Assembly (NCBI GenBank): GCA_019915015.1 | Contig: JAHBBC010000006.1 | Coordinates: 310,001-374,000, forward strand | Length of the DNA: 64,000 nt | Direction: 5' to 3' | DNA from: Auriscalpium vulgare | Lineage: Eukaryota; Basidiomycota; Agaricomycetes; Russulales; Auriscalpiaceae | Part shown: positions 45,422 through 57,548 of the stretch, one piece after another | How positions within the stretch are numbered: position 1 is the stretch's first letter | How the letters are laid out: each line of letters starts with the position of its first letter | Made by a program: the position numbers and the translations under genes | The notes under the pieces: generated by a model | Told to the model about the DNA's origin: nothing | The model's input: the letters and a program-made list of their open reading frames with translations, nothing else | Database searches by the model: none

Positions 45422-45867
45422 CTGGGGTGGGTCTGAGGTTCATGGGTAGACTGATCAATGTAGCTCTAGATGATTTGCTGTATCTCATTATAGATGTCAG
45501 ACGGCGGTAGCTCGCCGTTGCATTATATAGAACCACGGCGCACTAGATGGTGTAAACCTGCAGGCTATAGCTATAGCCTTCCAAGCTATTCCAAGCTGAA
45601 TCCCGGGAGATTCGGTGCTTGTCGGACAAGCTCACCGAGACCGTCCGCACCTCGGGCGTCGGTGTCCTATGATCAGCAGGCGACCGTCAGGCGACCAATC
45701 GTTATAGATACGATTTCTCAGACGAAACGCGCAGTTCTGTCATCCGAGTCGGATGCAAGTACCGGTGCAGCGGAGATGGGCTTAAATAAATATACCTTGC
45801 GCCGACCAGTTGCTGCAGCACTACTCTAGTCCCCTCATCAGATCCTCTATCCAGTCAATTGAAAACC
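45422..45867. other. Intergenic
   Basis: Between ITPase and the HD-domain gene. AAATAAATATACC near 45785 could serve as a TATA element for the downstream gene. Nothing else seen. Confidence 0.35.
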
Positions 45868-46839
45868 ATGGCGTCGACCGACCCAGTTGCATTCTACGGC
45901 TTCACGGCGGTGCCGCGCGACCCCGAGGTGCTGTTCAAGGACCACCCCACCGCCAGCGGCCCGCATCCCAAGCAAGATGCGTTCACTGTGGTTGACTTCC
46001 CGTTCCCGGACTCGCACGTCGTCCGCGAGGTGAAGGCATTCGTCAAAGTGCGTTTCCCACCCCGCTCTCCTATGTCCTTCCCACTCACGCTCGCCGCAGA
46101 AAGAGCTGGACGAGCAGACATACAACCACTCGCACCGCGTGTATATCTACGGTGCGTTCCCCCGCCGTCTTGAGAATACGTAGTCTAACGCGGCGCAGGC
46201 ACTGCGCTCGTGAAGACGCACTTCCCGTCATGGGTGTACGACAACGAGACGTACTACCTCTCGTGCCTGCTGCATGACATCGGCACCGCGGAGCGCTTCC
46301 TCGCGACGACGAAGATGTCTTTCGAGTTCAAGGGCGCAATCGTCGCGCGCGACCTCATACTGTCGCTCGGCGGCGTGGAGGACCAGGCGGACAGCGTGTG
46401 CGACGCGATCGTGCGGCACCAGGACATCTTCGTCAAGGGGTGAGTGGCTGCGGCGTGCTCTTGCCGTGGGGAAGGAAATGCTGATGGTAGGATGTAGAGG
46501 CAACATCACGATGGTTGGGCAGATCCTGCAGCTCGCGACAATCCTGGATAACGTCGGCATGTGAGCCCCTGTCCTCCCCTTCTTTGCGACATCCGTCTGA
46601 CGATGACGTCTCGTACCAGCCGCGCGGACCTTATTTCGCCGGAGCTCATCAAGACGACTGTCGCTGCGCACCCGCGCAAGGGCTGGTCGGAGCACTTCGC
46701 GCGCGTTGTTGAAAAGGAGCTCGCGCTCAAGCCGTGGTGCCACACGTCGACGTTCGAGGTGCCCTCGTGGAAGGAGGGTGTGAAAAGTCAGTTCGCGACG
46801 GACGTGCGGGGGAACGACGTCATGCGTCCGTACGAATGA
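45868..46839 (+). CDS. HD-domain cyanamide hydratase-like protein
   Basis: Five exons (45868-46047, 46100-46151, 46199-46439, 46498-46560, 46620-46839), 251 aa. Metal ligands of the HD fold are visible: HSHRVYIYG (His72), then YLSCLLHDIG (His103-Asp104), then a VRHQDI helix and ATILDNVG. FEFKGAIVARDLI and VGQILQLATILD match fungal cyanamide hydratases (DDI2/3 type), Zn enzymes that hydrate cyanamide to urea. Closely related HD proteins act on other small nitriles or isonitriles, so substrate is by family only. Start ATG has AAAACCATGG context. Confidence 0.88.
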
Positions 46840-47700
46840 GCGACGGACAAAACGTGTTGATGAGGAAAGCGTGGGCAGAAAATTAGCTGTATATTGTAAA
46901 CCTATCACTATGTGTGATTGTAGTGTTGATTCTGCTGGACCGGCAGTCGAGTTGTGAAGTATGCGCATAACAAGGCGAGCTCATAATGAAAACTAAACGG
47001 AATACACCCCAAACTGGACCGTCTCGATAGTAGTCGAGGATACTCTTCACGGCGAGGAGGATTTGTCTGTGCGTCGGCCTCGCAGGTCCTCGATTCTGCC
47101 GCACTCCAATGTCCGGTACGTGGCGCACGATATGGCACAACGGCATCCATGGGCCAAGGAGTGTCAGTACACGCCTGCAGTCAAGCAAACAGGCCACGGA
47201 CCTCAAAACCCTCGACCAATCTCCCACTACACTGCTCGAACTCCAGCGATTCTCCGCCACTAGGATGCGCTCCGATTGCAAATTACGACCGTCACCCAGC
47301 CATAGTTGTCTCCGCGTCGCCGGGTTACAGGCCGCGCGAGCGGCCGTAAACGCGCGGGCGAGGTGCGGGACGGCTGTCTGGTATGTTGCTTGGTTTCGTC
47401 ATCGCGCGGACGGGTCGAAGGTTGTCGAAGGGCGAAGGAGCGCGAGTGGTTTCGAAGGGATTCCGAGTAGTAGTACTGTAGACCTGGTCTCTTTAGAGAG
47501 GGATACGCATCTGCCGTCAGTCTTTCGGGGCTGGTTCAAGTTTCTGAGGTACTTGATAGCATGTATGTCGTCAAGGTCAATCACGCGCCAGTGTAGAGCA
47601 AGAATGTGCAGATCGTATTTGAGTTGGTGTACCGTGTTGGTGACACTAAAGGGTGCGTGGGAGTGGCGCCAATGCCGATGAGATCGATAAGGGCGCGCGC
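46840..47700. other. Intergenic, upstream of TPR-CHAT locus 3
   Basis: ORFs of up to 190 codons on the plus strand have no domain or splice structure I recognise. Nothing supported. Confidence 0.4.
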
Positions 47701-47703
47701 TTC

Positions 47704-47751
47704 GCCTCTTTCTGCACAACTACCACCATCGACATCGACGCGACAGTAAGT
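47704..47751 (+). promoter_or_regulatory. Conserved 5' leader and UTR intron donor of TPR-CHAT locus 3
   Basis: GCCTCTTTCTGCACAACTA, then CCACCATCGACATCGAC, then GCGACAGTAAGTT. Third occurrence of the leader seen at 21.8 and 26.2 kb. Confidence 0.6.
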
Positions 47752-47906
47752 TAACAAATTGCTTTATTTGTTGCACTCCAACCTATATTTAAATTTGCTA
47801 CAGACACAATAAAACTACATCGGCTACTACCTTGCTGACAGTGAGTAACAGCAATTTGCTAGCACCTATCGGTTTTGTTGCTAAAACTTGCTGCTTATGA
47901 GGTAAG

Positions 47907-50900
47907 ATGGCAGACCAAGACAACTTGATCAGACTCTATCGAATGTCATTGAATGTCAGAGAAGAGTCAGACCATGACTATGCAGTGTTTGCAGAGAAAC
48001 TGATGATTGCTCTGATGATTCGGTCTGATCAAATGAATGATATAGATCTAAATGAGGCTATCACCCTTGGGAAGGCATTAGTAAGGTTAACACCATCAAA
48101 CAGTTGGACCCATCGTGTCAACCTTGCAACAACCCTGAGGTACTCTCAACTCTTAAAACTAAGCAACATATCAGAGCTGGAGGAGGCTATCTCACTGCTC
48201 AGAAGTGCTCTACATATCATGCCAAATGATGATCCTCGTTGGCTATATGTTGTGACTAGCCTTGCAGATGCTTCACAGACACGATTTCTTGCACTGGGCA
48301 CAATATCAGATCTGAATGATACAATTACACTGCTCAAAGAGGTATTTAAACAATATGGGAATCCAGGGCATTTGGACAACATGGATGGTCTTGCAATAGC
48401 TTTGAAGTATCGCTTTGAAAAAACTGGAGCACTGTTAGATTTAACAGAGGCCATATCAGTCCAGAGACAAGCTTTGAATTTGACATCAAAAGAGGATATC
48501 CATTATTCAAACAGGTTGCACAATGTTTCTGTCTTATTGTATGTCCAAGTTGAACAGCTAGGCAACATCTCAATTATTGAAGAGGCTATTTTACTCAATG
48601 AAGAGGATCTAAGGTTAAGACCTTTCAAAAATGATATTAACTCAAAAACTCAAGACAACCTTGCAAACATGCTGCTGATGTGCTTCGAAAATCAGGCACA
48701 ATGGCTAATCTAGAGAAAGCCATTCAACTACATCAAGAGGCTGTAGAGCTTACACCAATCGAACATCCTCTCTGTTCAACAAGGCGGCATAATCTTGCCG
48801 GTTCTTTGACTGCTCATTTCTATGAGCGAGGCAATATGTCTGATTTGGAGACAGCTATGTCCTTAACAAGAGATGCTATTAGGTTATCACCACAGGCATG
48901 GGAAGAAGAACCTACTAGTAGACGCTTTAAAATCAGTATCAAAAATCTTGCAAGTATATTGAGCATGCGTTTCCATGAGCTAGACACAATGTCAAATTTA
49001 GAGGAGGCAATCTCTCTATACAAGGGGCTATTGGACATGGACCCAGTAGAGAAACCTGACCATGTTATTCTGGGCAACCTGGCAGGTGACTTGCATACCC
49101 GATATCAACACAAAGGAGACCTGTCTGATCTGAATGAGGCAGTCTTACTTCAAAGACAAGCCCTCAGCTTAATAGTCCCAGGACACTTACATTACTTACA
49201 TTTTGAGAAACAGCTTGGTAATCTATTGAGATACAGATTCAAAGACTTAGGCAGAGAGTTAGATCTTGAAGAATCTATTTTGCATCTCACAAATGTAGCA
49301 AAAAGTACACCATCTAGTCATCCCCATTATAGCAAGAACCTGACTGACCTTGCAAAAGCATTGGATACTCGCTTAAAAACACTGAACACCAAACATGATT
49401 TAGTGCACATTATTGTATTACTTCAAGCAGCATGCAACTCTTTCAGTTTGGGGCATCCAGAGAAAATAAATAGCCTTTACCTTCTTGCAACATCACTGTA
49501 TCAATTTGAGCAAACCTTTCATCCTACAGGTATTTCTGATAACACATGGACTATATTTAAGTATATCAGTGTGTATGAATATGCCAGTCCAAGAGACAGA
49601 CTTGGGTACACAATAGACTGGGCGGTGGTGTCCCGTCTTTACAAGCATCAGTTTACTAGTTTTGCCTATCACAAAGCACTGAACTTACTGGAGAGGTGTC
49701 TGGTGATACGGCCAACACTAGAACTACAACACAGTTTTTTCCAGAGTCTTGGCACTTCTAGACATACCTTGGCCAGGGATAGTGTGTCATGGGCTATATG
49801 ATTGAAAATGGTAAATTAGATGAGGCAGTTGAATTGTGGGAACAAGGCAGAGGAATATTGTGGGCAAAAATGAAAGACTACAGACTTCCAATTGAGAAAC
49901 TCAAACTGCACAATGAGATTCTTGCTAAAGAATTTGAGATTACTACTCATCAGTTGAATCAAATGACCACTATTGAACCTCCATCAATTACTACACAATA
50001 TCAGCGAGAGAAACCATGGGAAATGAAGAGAAAGCTAATTGATAAGTGGAGCAAAAATATCAAAGAAATTCAAAGCCTAGAGGGCTTCAAAACATTTTTG
50101 AAACCTCTGCCATTCTCCACATTGTCCAAGGTTGCTCTCGAAGGTCCTGTAATTGTAGTGAATATCTCTGACTATCACTCTGACACACTCATATTACATC
50201 GCTGTGAATATAGTCCTGATCTTGTGCCTTTGCCAGATACAAATAAAGGCCAGACAGTGCATGACATGATTGATGAATTAGCAAAAATGTTAAAGTTTGG
50301 GGAACATATGCAGAGCTCTAACAAACAGCAGTCATATGATGGTGCCAGTATGGATGAGACTCTTATAAAGGTACTCAAACACTTATGGGAGTTTATTGTC
50401 TATCCTATCCTAAAGAAAGTAGAGGAGCTGGGATTTCCAAAGGGTTCTAGAATATGGTGGTGTCCATCAGGGCAATTATGCACCCTTCCTCTTCATGCAG
50501 CACAGCCATTTCAAGGGCCTACAGACCCCCAGCAACAGCTCTCACAGAAATTTGTTTCTTCTTATACTCCTACACTTAGCTCACTTATCAGAGCAAGAGA
50601 AGGTATTCTTATACGGAAGAAAGAAACCACACCCACAATTCTTGCCACTGCAGCTAGCACACTGCCAAGAGTCTATGATGAGATTGAAGTCATAGAAGCT
50701 GTTGGAGAAAATGTCAAGACACTTCTCGGAAGTGAGGTTACTCACAATGCCATGATGGAGAATCTTCCAAAATTTGATTGGATTCATTTTGCTTCACATG
50801 GCCATGTAGATTCAGAGAAGCCTTTCAACTCATCATTTGAACTGCATGATAATGTACAGTTGACTGTTCAAGACCTCCTCAAGGCTAATTTGCCTAATGC

Positions 50901-51210
50901 TGAGCTGGCTGTCCTCTCTGCCTGTCACACTGCAGCCGTGGACAAAGACAATACTCCTGATGAAGGGATCAGTCTTGCATCCGGCATGCAATTCTGTGGA
51001 TTCAGGGGTATTGTTGGCACCCTATGGGCAATGGCTGATGACGACGGCCCTTTGTTGGCCCAGGAATTCTACATAAGAATCCTTCAACCCAAAAACAAAC
51101 CAGTTGACTTCAAGGATGCAGCCAGGGTTCTGAAAGCTGTGACAAAGGAAATGAGGAAGCAGAATGTTCCACTGCACCGCTGGGTTCCTTTTGTTCATAT
51201 TGGTGCTTGA
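47907..51210 (+). pseudogene. TPR-CHAT locus 3, two frameshifts
   Basis: The first frame (47907-48713) encodes TPR-like units and stops at TAG. The homologous sequence continues one base out of frame from about 48680 (CFE... versus RKSGTMANLEKAI), so a single-base change lies in 48680-48692. The second frame ends at TGA 49799-49801, within SWAI. Comparison with loci 1 and 2 shows an apparent 4-base insertion there, and the third frame continues ENGKLDEAVELWEQGRGILW to the end. The CHAT domain keeps its His (codon 50797-50799, SHGHVD) and Cys (50923-50925, LSACHTA) and ends LHRWVPFVHIGA. Either sequence errors or true decay; two independent breaks favour decay. Start ATG 47907 follows a leader with a splice donor. 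Confidence 0.85.
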
Positions 51211-51531
51211 GTCAGTAAGCTGCAATGGGTGAGTATTATTCTGTGCTTTTTGAAAGTTAAGAAGCTAAAATTCTCATACAGTGATCATGTGAAAGGATGT
51301 GTTATATGCTTTGTACTGATATTTTCATTTCATTTTCAAATTGTCTGTTCATACCGTACTTGTGTGATATGTTCTGGCTGTCTGGTTTCTGATTTGTGTG
51401 ACCATATGCACCTTTGAAGACTTGATTCATAGTTTGTTTTATTCCAAAAAGTTACCCCTAGTACAGTACATGTATACAGCTTACCATCCGCATGTGTACT
51501 TCGAGAAAACAAATCGTCGTGCATCCATACT
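51211..51531. other. Convergent intergenic with donor-like motif
   Basis: GGGTGAGTATT lies ~20 bp after the CHAT stop, as at the other two loci. Otherwise AT-rich, no gene. Confidence 0.4.
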
Positions 51532-53924
51532 TCATGAGTTCTTATCGACACTGTGACTGCCCCTCTCCCCGCCCAAAACACCCTCCGCGCCGTACACCAC
51601 CTCGCGCCGCTCCTCAGCCCAGCGCACCGCCGCCCTCCGCCCGCTCGTCACGTCCACGCCGAACCAGATCACGATACTTGCGGAGACGCACAGCGCAAAG
51701 AGGAATGGGAAGCCCTTCCAGTTGTCCCCCGTGTTGTCGATGATGGCTTGGATGACGTTCGGCCCGATCATCGAGGAGGCGCGGTTGGACAAGCCGAAGA
51801 GGCCGAAGAACTGACATGGTCAGTATGCAGGCATGAAGTGGGTGGGGAGGGGCGCGCACCATGTTGTCGTAGCCCGGAGGAGTCAGCTCGGCCATCATTG
51901 TCTGCGAGAAAGCATAGTACGGCGCTTGGAACAGGCCGAACACGACGTTATACGCCCTGCGCTACCGTCAGCTTACATCGTCCCATCACCTAGACACACG
52001 CAACACGCACCAGAACTCCCATCGGTTGTGGAAGCTGCGTGTTGTCTGTCAGTCGAGATCGCTAGGTATACAGGTTGGTGGGACGCACCCGAGCTTGTTG
52101 GTCCAGATCCCTACCATGCCCCACAGAGGGATCATAATGGTGACGACGTTCGTCACGACAAACTACCAAGCGATGAGCACCAGCACGTCTGGACACACGA
52201 GCGCGTAGGCGTACCATCTTCTTCGTGCTTATCTTCCAGTACCTTTGAATGTACCAGAAACCCAGCGTGCTGCAGGCGCGTCAGCGCACGGATCAACAGA
52301 ACGAGAGTAGGCAGAGAGAGCCGACGCACCTCGCGGTTGATGTGAACGCCTGCGCGAGACCGAGGTACGTGTTCTGCAGGAACGAAAAGCTGAATTTGTC
52401 GTTCTGGCAGATCGACACGAGCGTGCCGGTGGTGTTTAGTCCCTGAGTTCGTCCATCAAAAGCATATCCAACCAGTAAGGAGAAGTGAAGGACATACATC
52501 GGCGAGGAGGAAGAATGCGACGAGATACGTGAACGTGTACGGGAGCTTCTTGTACTGCTTGAGCGCTACCCATATCTATGCGCACCAGAAGTGAGCAATG
52601 GTCGCTGAGGATGATATAGCAAACCTACTTGTTTCCAGCCAATGGTGAGATAGCTCTCGCCCTTGGGAAGCTTCGGTCCGGGTCGTGGCTGCTGGTAGAT
52701 GACTGCGAACGCGCCAATCAGCCTTTGTGTGCACAAGTCGAGCAAGCAACAAATACGCACACCACCAGATGCCCGTGAGCACCCAATAACCATTCGTCCT
52801 GCACGCGAGAGCCATAAGTATCGGACAAAACAAGGTATGAAAATAAAAGTACGCACAAAACGAGCACATAGTTGTTGACCTTCGGGTTATTGGCAAGCGG
52901 GAGCAGCAGCGACAAATTCAGCGCCAGCGTCATGATGTATCCAATATTACTGTGAGTCTATACAAGCTCAGATAAGCTCCCCGGAACGGCACGTCGCTGA
53001 GAGCGATCACGCACCGTGCTGATGTTACTGATGCGGTTCTTCTCCAGGCTCTCCTCCTGCTCGTACACCTCGGCAGATATCTCGCCCGCGTCGTAGCGCG
53101 CCTTGAGGTCGCGGGAGTGCTGCGTGTTGCGGGCGAGACGCGGGAAGAGGGCGGCGTAGAAGACGAGCGTCGCGCCGTACGAGACGAAGCCGACTATGTA
53201 AAGCCCCATAGCGAGGCCCCAGCGCGATGGTGCTGGAAGGACCGTCAGTAAAGCAACATGGACGCCCCGGGATAGACACTAACTTGTTAGGCTCATGCTG
53301 GCGAACTGCGCTGCCCAGCATATCACGGTGACGACGAGCAATAGCCAGCGCCCGAACGTGCCGTAGTCCGCCGCCGACCCGATCGTCGTGAAGATCGTCG
53401 TCATGACCTACGGGCAGCAATCAGCCACCTTCCCCAATCGTCAAACGTGCAGAGGAACGTACGGCGAAGCTCACGCCCGTCGCGACGAGCACCACGGACG
53501 ACACGGACTTGGTGCCGCCAGCCCACGGCACGACGCACCTGCCCGACGCGTCCGCGTCGAGGCACGACGACCCGGGCCCGCGCACGGGGTCGTAGCCTGC
53601 GGAGGTCGCAAGGGACTGGAAGAGCGTCATCGAGTAGCCCAGCGGGCCGACGCCCTGTCCAAGCACCGCCAATCAGCTGCGGCTCACATATTACTTACAA
53701 GACTTACGTTGTCGCCATTGTAGTACACTGAAATCGCTTCAGTCGTGTGGCAGAAACGTGAAGGCGGTAAACGCACAGTAGTAGCTCCATAGCTCGCGGC
53801 GTGTGACGACGGGCTCGTCAGGCCGCACGGGCGCCGTCACCGGGATCTCTCTCCCGCGCACGTCGACCTCCACATCGTCGCCCTTCTTGTCATCTTGCGG
53901 CGAGCTAGTGCGCGACATTGACAT
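51532..53924 (-). CDS. Atg22-like vacuolar/MFS transporter
   Basis: Fifteen exons with consistent phase: 53924-53777, 53727-53708, 53654-53463, 53407-53284, 53232-53015, 52957-52857, 52798-52761, 52702-52629, 52575-52498, 52442-52330, 52269-52215, 52162-52089, 52034-52011, 51956-51860, 51810-51532; 544 aa. Atg22-type MFS features: RRELWSYYLYYNGDNGVGPLG near the first helix, TTIGSAADYGTFGRWLLL, a charged cytosolic loop (EVYEQEESLEKNRISNIST), SNIGYIMTLALNLSLLLPL, and GYDNMFFGLFGLSNRASSMI late. About 11-12 membrane helices. Atg22 effluxes amino acids from the vacuole after autophagy. Exons 2 and 13 are 20 and 24 bp. Two in-frame starts (53924, 53918). Its 5' end is duplicated at 58.4 kb. Confidence 0.86.
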
Positions 53925-55277
53925 GGCGGATAAGAACGGAGAAAATGCTCGGCGCGCGAAACATGCCTGAAGTTCGAGATATACGAGGAATGAGAGGGGA
54001 ATGAAAGGACCCTGTGACTTCGCGGGCCGCATGGTGGTGCGGCTTCGAATCCAAGAAGCCACGCGCCAATGGGCCCAGTGAGGCTCAAACAGGGACCCAT
54101 CGACGCGGTAAAGGCGCAGGCGCGTTGCGATAAAGAGGCTGGATAGAGGGCCACGGCCTGCACCAGGTATCAGGCGTGCCAGGGATATCGCATTGCGCTG
54201 GCAGTGGCGACGTGCAGTGGGAAGGGCCGTACGTGCTACCACAGGCCGCGCAACAGGCTAAGAAACGACGCCTGGACGCAGCGAAGTACTGGATCCATGA
54301 CGGAAGGATGGGTTCGACTCCGTGTCTGAGTGCGCGATGGCGGAACGGCGGCAGGCCGGCGCTTAGGTCAGACGCTGGTTTGCTGCCGGCACCGCACGGT
54401 CCGGGTCCCGGCGGATCCCGCCGCTGCGTTACTGGGCGGCACGTCAGGCATGGACATCTCGCTCCCAAGTTCTTCCAGCTACTAACTTAGTGGCTCGTTC
54501 AAACTCGAGATGCCCATACCGGAAGGGCACGCATGCATTTGGCATGTGCGCATCACCAGGCAATCACCAGGTGCGCTCCGTGGCGACGCGTCGTATATCG
54601 TTACTCAGCCATCGGAATCCCACATCTCGACATATCGTCCGGTACGGGCTATCCAGGTCGCTATAGTCTAATGTGTGGTGATGTGGCGATTACCATTGCC
54701 GTAGCCCTACAGTACTGCAAGACCGCCTTCAAGTTGGTATCGCCGCCGCCGGCCTAGCGCAGCTCGCCGTACATTTTTCATCAGGCCGCTCGGTACGTCG
54801 TTGTGCACCTTGGCCGCAAGCTTTTGCGCTGACGATGCCGGCATGGCTGCCATCCCAGAATATGCAAACGGCTCCGCGCTGCGCCCTGGACCGTGGACGC
54901 GACATCATAACAAGGACCGTCGGTTACACATGGCTCGGAAACACAACTCTGGTGGTACACAACTCTGGTGGTATCTAGTTTCGTAGAGAAAAAACTTTGC
55001 ACCAAGACGTCGACCTCCTAGTTCCTACTACAGTTTCCCTTCACTATCAAACTCTATCCGTCTGAAAAGCTCAACGGTCGTCGTCTGTCAAATACTCGAG
55101 CGATGCATCATCTGTGTCTGCCTACATTCTCGGCAACCTGTGCCACCGCCCCATCTCTTCTTGCTCACTCGGATCGGACACCACTAGTACTCGCTTGAGC
55201 CGCTTCTGGACCCGTCCTGCGTGCGGACTGGTTCTGTTGTACACAGATCTCAGCATCTCCTGTCGGGGACATTACTG
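53925..55277. other. Intergenic, Atg22 upstream region
   Basis: 53925-54312 is shared with the duplicate at 58570-59043. No gene recognised in the rest. Confidence 0.4.
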
Positions 55278-55634
55278 CTAACTCACCTGACTGTCATTCG
55301 CGACCTCGCTCCTCGCGCCATCTGCTCTCGTTCCTTCATATGCGGCACCACTTCCCATCCCTGTCGCTGTCGGGTTCGCAGGCATCTGCCCAGCCGGGCG
55401 TATGAGACTTTCGAGAAGTTTTGCGCACTCCGCACAGATCGGCATCCCCCACCATCTATCGTCTTCCCAGTACTCCACGATCACGGCATCTGGAGAGTCT
55501 GCCGGGAAGGCATTGGCAATGCAATGCCCACACCTTGTCATGGTATGTTCAGATGTCATATACGTGACGTCGGGGCTGGGTTTGCTGAATTTGGTGAACA
55601 GCAGGCTATCGGTTTGTGCGACCAGGGTAGACAT
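55278..55634 (-). CDS. Small Cys-rich hypothetical protein
   Basis: 118 codons from the ATG at 55634. Two Cys pairs, TRCGHC and MPICAECAKLL, about 35 residues apart could bind one zinc ion. The paired-Cys layout resembles that of the protein at 56652-57548 (CSCC, then EPICASC). No named family recognised, no signal peptide. Coding status uncertain; the shared layout is the main support. Confidence 0.4.
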   Translation of the reverse strand: MSTLVAQTDSLLFTKFSKPSPDVTYMTSEHTMTRCGHCIANAFPADSPDAVIVEYWEDDRWWGMPICAECAKLLESLIRPAGQMPANPTATGMGSGAAYEGTRADGARSEVANDSQVS

Positions 55635-56651
55635 TGAGACAACGTTCGGTGATGGGGGAGACTGGCTGTTGGTCACAAGGGTTGGATGACCCAGCCAAGC
55701 AGGTACGCTTGCTCTTAAATACACGCGCTCTTCGTGAAAGGTTCGGTGGCGTGATTCTTGAGGCGCATACTGTGCCAACGCCGCGGTAGTTTGCCAAAGT
55801 GCTGCAGTGTCTGGTCAATTGTTTTTCATATCTCGGGAGGGGTATTTCCCTGGTGTTCGATATCCCTGGCGACGATGCTCATTGTGATGCGACTTGGCTG
55901 ACAGCCTCCAAACAATTACTTACACCGTGACTATCTGGACGTACGGCAGGGAAGACATCGCAGAAGATGCGGTGTGCTGCACCCTGTGACATCAATGTTG
56001 ATATCTTGGCGCAATTGGCCCCGTAATTTTGAGGAGGTGAAGACAATACAGCCGAGGATAGGAACAAAAGAAAACATAGGTGGATATGGTGTCGAGTCCT
56101 GCGATCTGAGATACTTATTTAGTCGGCAAGCAGGCGCGAGACTGATCGGCGCCCATCCGCATGCCTTGGTGCAGACCTTCTTATTGTATAACGGCTGCTC
56201 ATTGCAGTGCCAAGGCCGAAGACGTTGTAGGGGGTGACCATGGGGAAGAGTTGCGCTGTGTTCAGAGTGTATAGTAGGGTCTAGGGGCGAGGTACGACAA
56301 AAGGCGCGAGACAAAAGGCGCGAGATTTGTTACTATCCAAGTGACCTGAGACAATTACCACTTCACATTGCAAGGCGATGCGCCGGCTAGCAACGCGTGA
56401 TAAGATGCCCGATGAACGCGTGATAAGATGCCCGGTGAACGCGCTTCGCCACATGCTTCTTGCACGAACAAAAGCGCCACTGCATTGCGTCGAAACAACA
56501 ATTGGCACCCTAAGTGCCTAGTAGCGTGCTTGTCCTGTATATAACATGCAACATCGTGCATAAGTCCTTACTCTGCCATCTCACGACGACGCTGTTCTCC
56601 TTGAAGTGCGCACCTTCACAACTCAGCTTCTCAAATCAACAACATCCCAAT
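55635..56651. other. Intergenic
   Basis: Contains a short direct repeat at ~56380-56450 (GATGCCCGATGAACGCG / GATGCCCGGTGAACGCG). No gene recognised. Confidence 0.35.
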
Positions 56652-57548
56652 ATGCCAATCTATGTCCGTATCTGGAGAGGATTAACACACCACGACCTGC
56701 CTACAGAAAAACCCTACCAATGCTCGTGCTGCAACAAGGCAACCAGATTTGGTGGCAGACCCACTCTGTGGCTCTTAGCATGCCTCGGCTTTCGCGGCAT
56801 CCATGCACTTGAACCAATCTGTGCATCTTGCACGACCATCCTGGCGACTTTTGCCTCCCTTGAATTCAACCTCGAATACCGTTTGCGCGCTGAGAAGAGA
56901 AGGCTAATCTACTCAGGTCCGGAAGGCAGTGTAAGCAATGTTCCGCTGCACCATGGGTCAGAAGCTCACTCTTCTCCGCAGATCCCCCCCAGTTTCATGC
57001 CAACCGATGAGGCAATACGTCTGCTCCATATCCGCGACATAGTGCTATGTCGGCCCAGGATAAACGAAAGGAGGTTTCAATCTCAATTTCCGACAGTGCC
57101 CATATCACAAATTCCGAACAAGCTGTGTACATGGCCTGCGCACTCGGGCGGTGGCCTTGGCGCCATTCCCCACCCCTTGGCGGATATGAGGCAGCCCACG
57201 CCTACCATCCAACCCACGACTGCAGGCCAGGATGTGGTCGTCGAAGAAACGGCCCCTGTACCCCCACAGGGCTCAAATCCCGCTCCGAGTCCTGTGACTC
57301 CTGTCCAGGCGGCAGCGAATCCACAGTCTTTCATTCCGGCGAGTCCATTCACGGCGTGGGTCCAGGACTGGAGTAGGAAGGTGGAGGCGCAGAGAGACAA
57401 TTTCTCGGATATCTACAGCCCAAGGTTGTCAATGATGGTTCCTGGATATGCCGCGCTGGTCGACGAGAACGCGATTGTCGTCGACTCCGAATCTGAAGCG
57501 GAGCGCTATACCGCGACCGACGGCGGGACCGCCCCGATGGAATTGTAG
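56652..57548 (+). CDS. Hypothetical protein with CxxC pairs and proline-rich tail
   Basis: Single-exon frame of 298 codons. The start chosen is the ATG in CATCCCAATATGCC; the frame is open further upstream without an ATG. The N-terminal ~75 residues carry YQCSCC and PICASC pairs around a hydrophobic stretch (TLWLLACLGFRG), suggesting a small zinc-binding module. The middle is Pro/Thr/Gln-rich (VPPQGSNPAPSPVTPVQ) and the C-terminus acidic (VVDSESEAERYTATDGG). Similar in cysteine layout to the ORF at 55278-55634. No function assignable. Confidence 0.55.
   Translation: MPIYVRIWRGLTHHDLPTEKPYQCSCCNKATRFGGRPTLWLLACLGFRGIHALEPICASCTTILATFASLEFNLEYRLRAEKRRLIYSGPEGSVSNVPLHHGSEAHSSPQIPPSFMPTDEAIRLLHIRDIVLCRPRINERRFQSQFPTVPISQIPNKLCTWPAHSGGGLGAIPHPLADMRQPTPTIQPTTAGQDVVVEETAPVPPQGSNPAPSPVTPVQAAANPQSFIPASPFTAWVQDWSRKVEAQRDNFSDIYSPRLSMMVPGYAALVDENAIVVDSESEAERYTATDGGTAPMEL

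Noticed and set aside
51553..52345. Plus-strand ORFs opposite the Atg22-like gene
   Set aside because: Shadows of GC-rich antisense coding sequence without introns or domains.
54300..54330. tRNA-like B-box (GGGTTCGACTCC)
   Set aside because: No matching A-box, acceptor stem or anticodon arm upstream.
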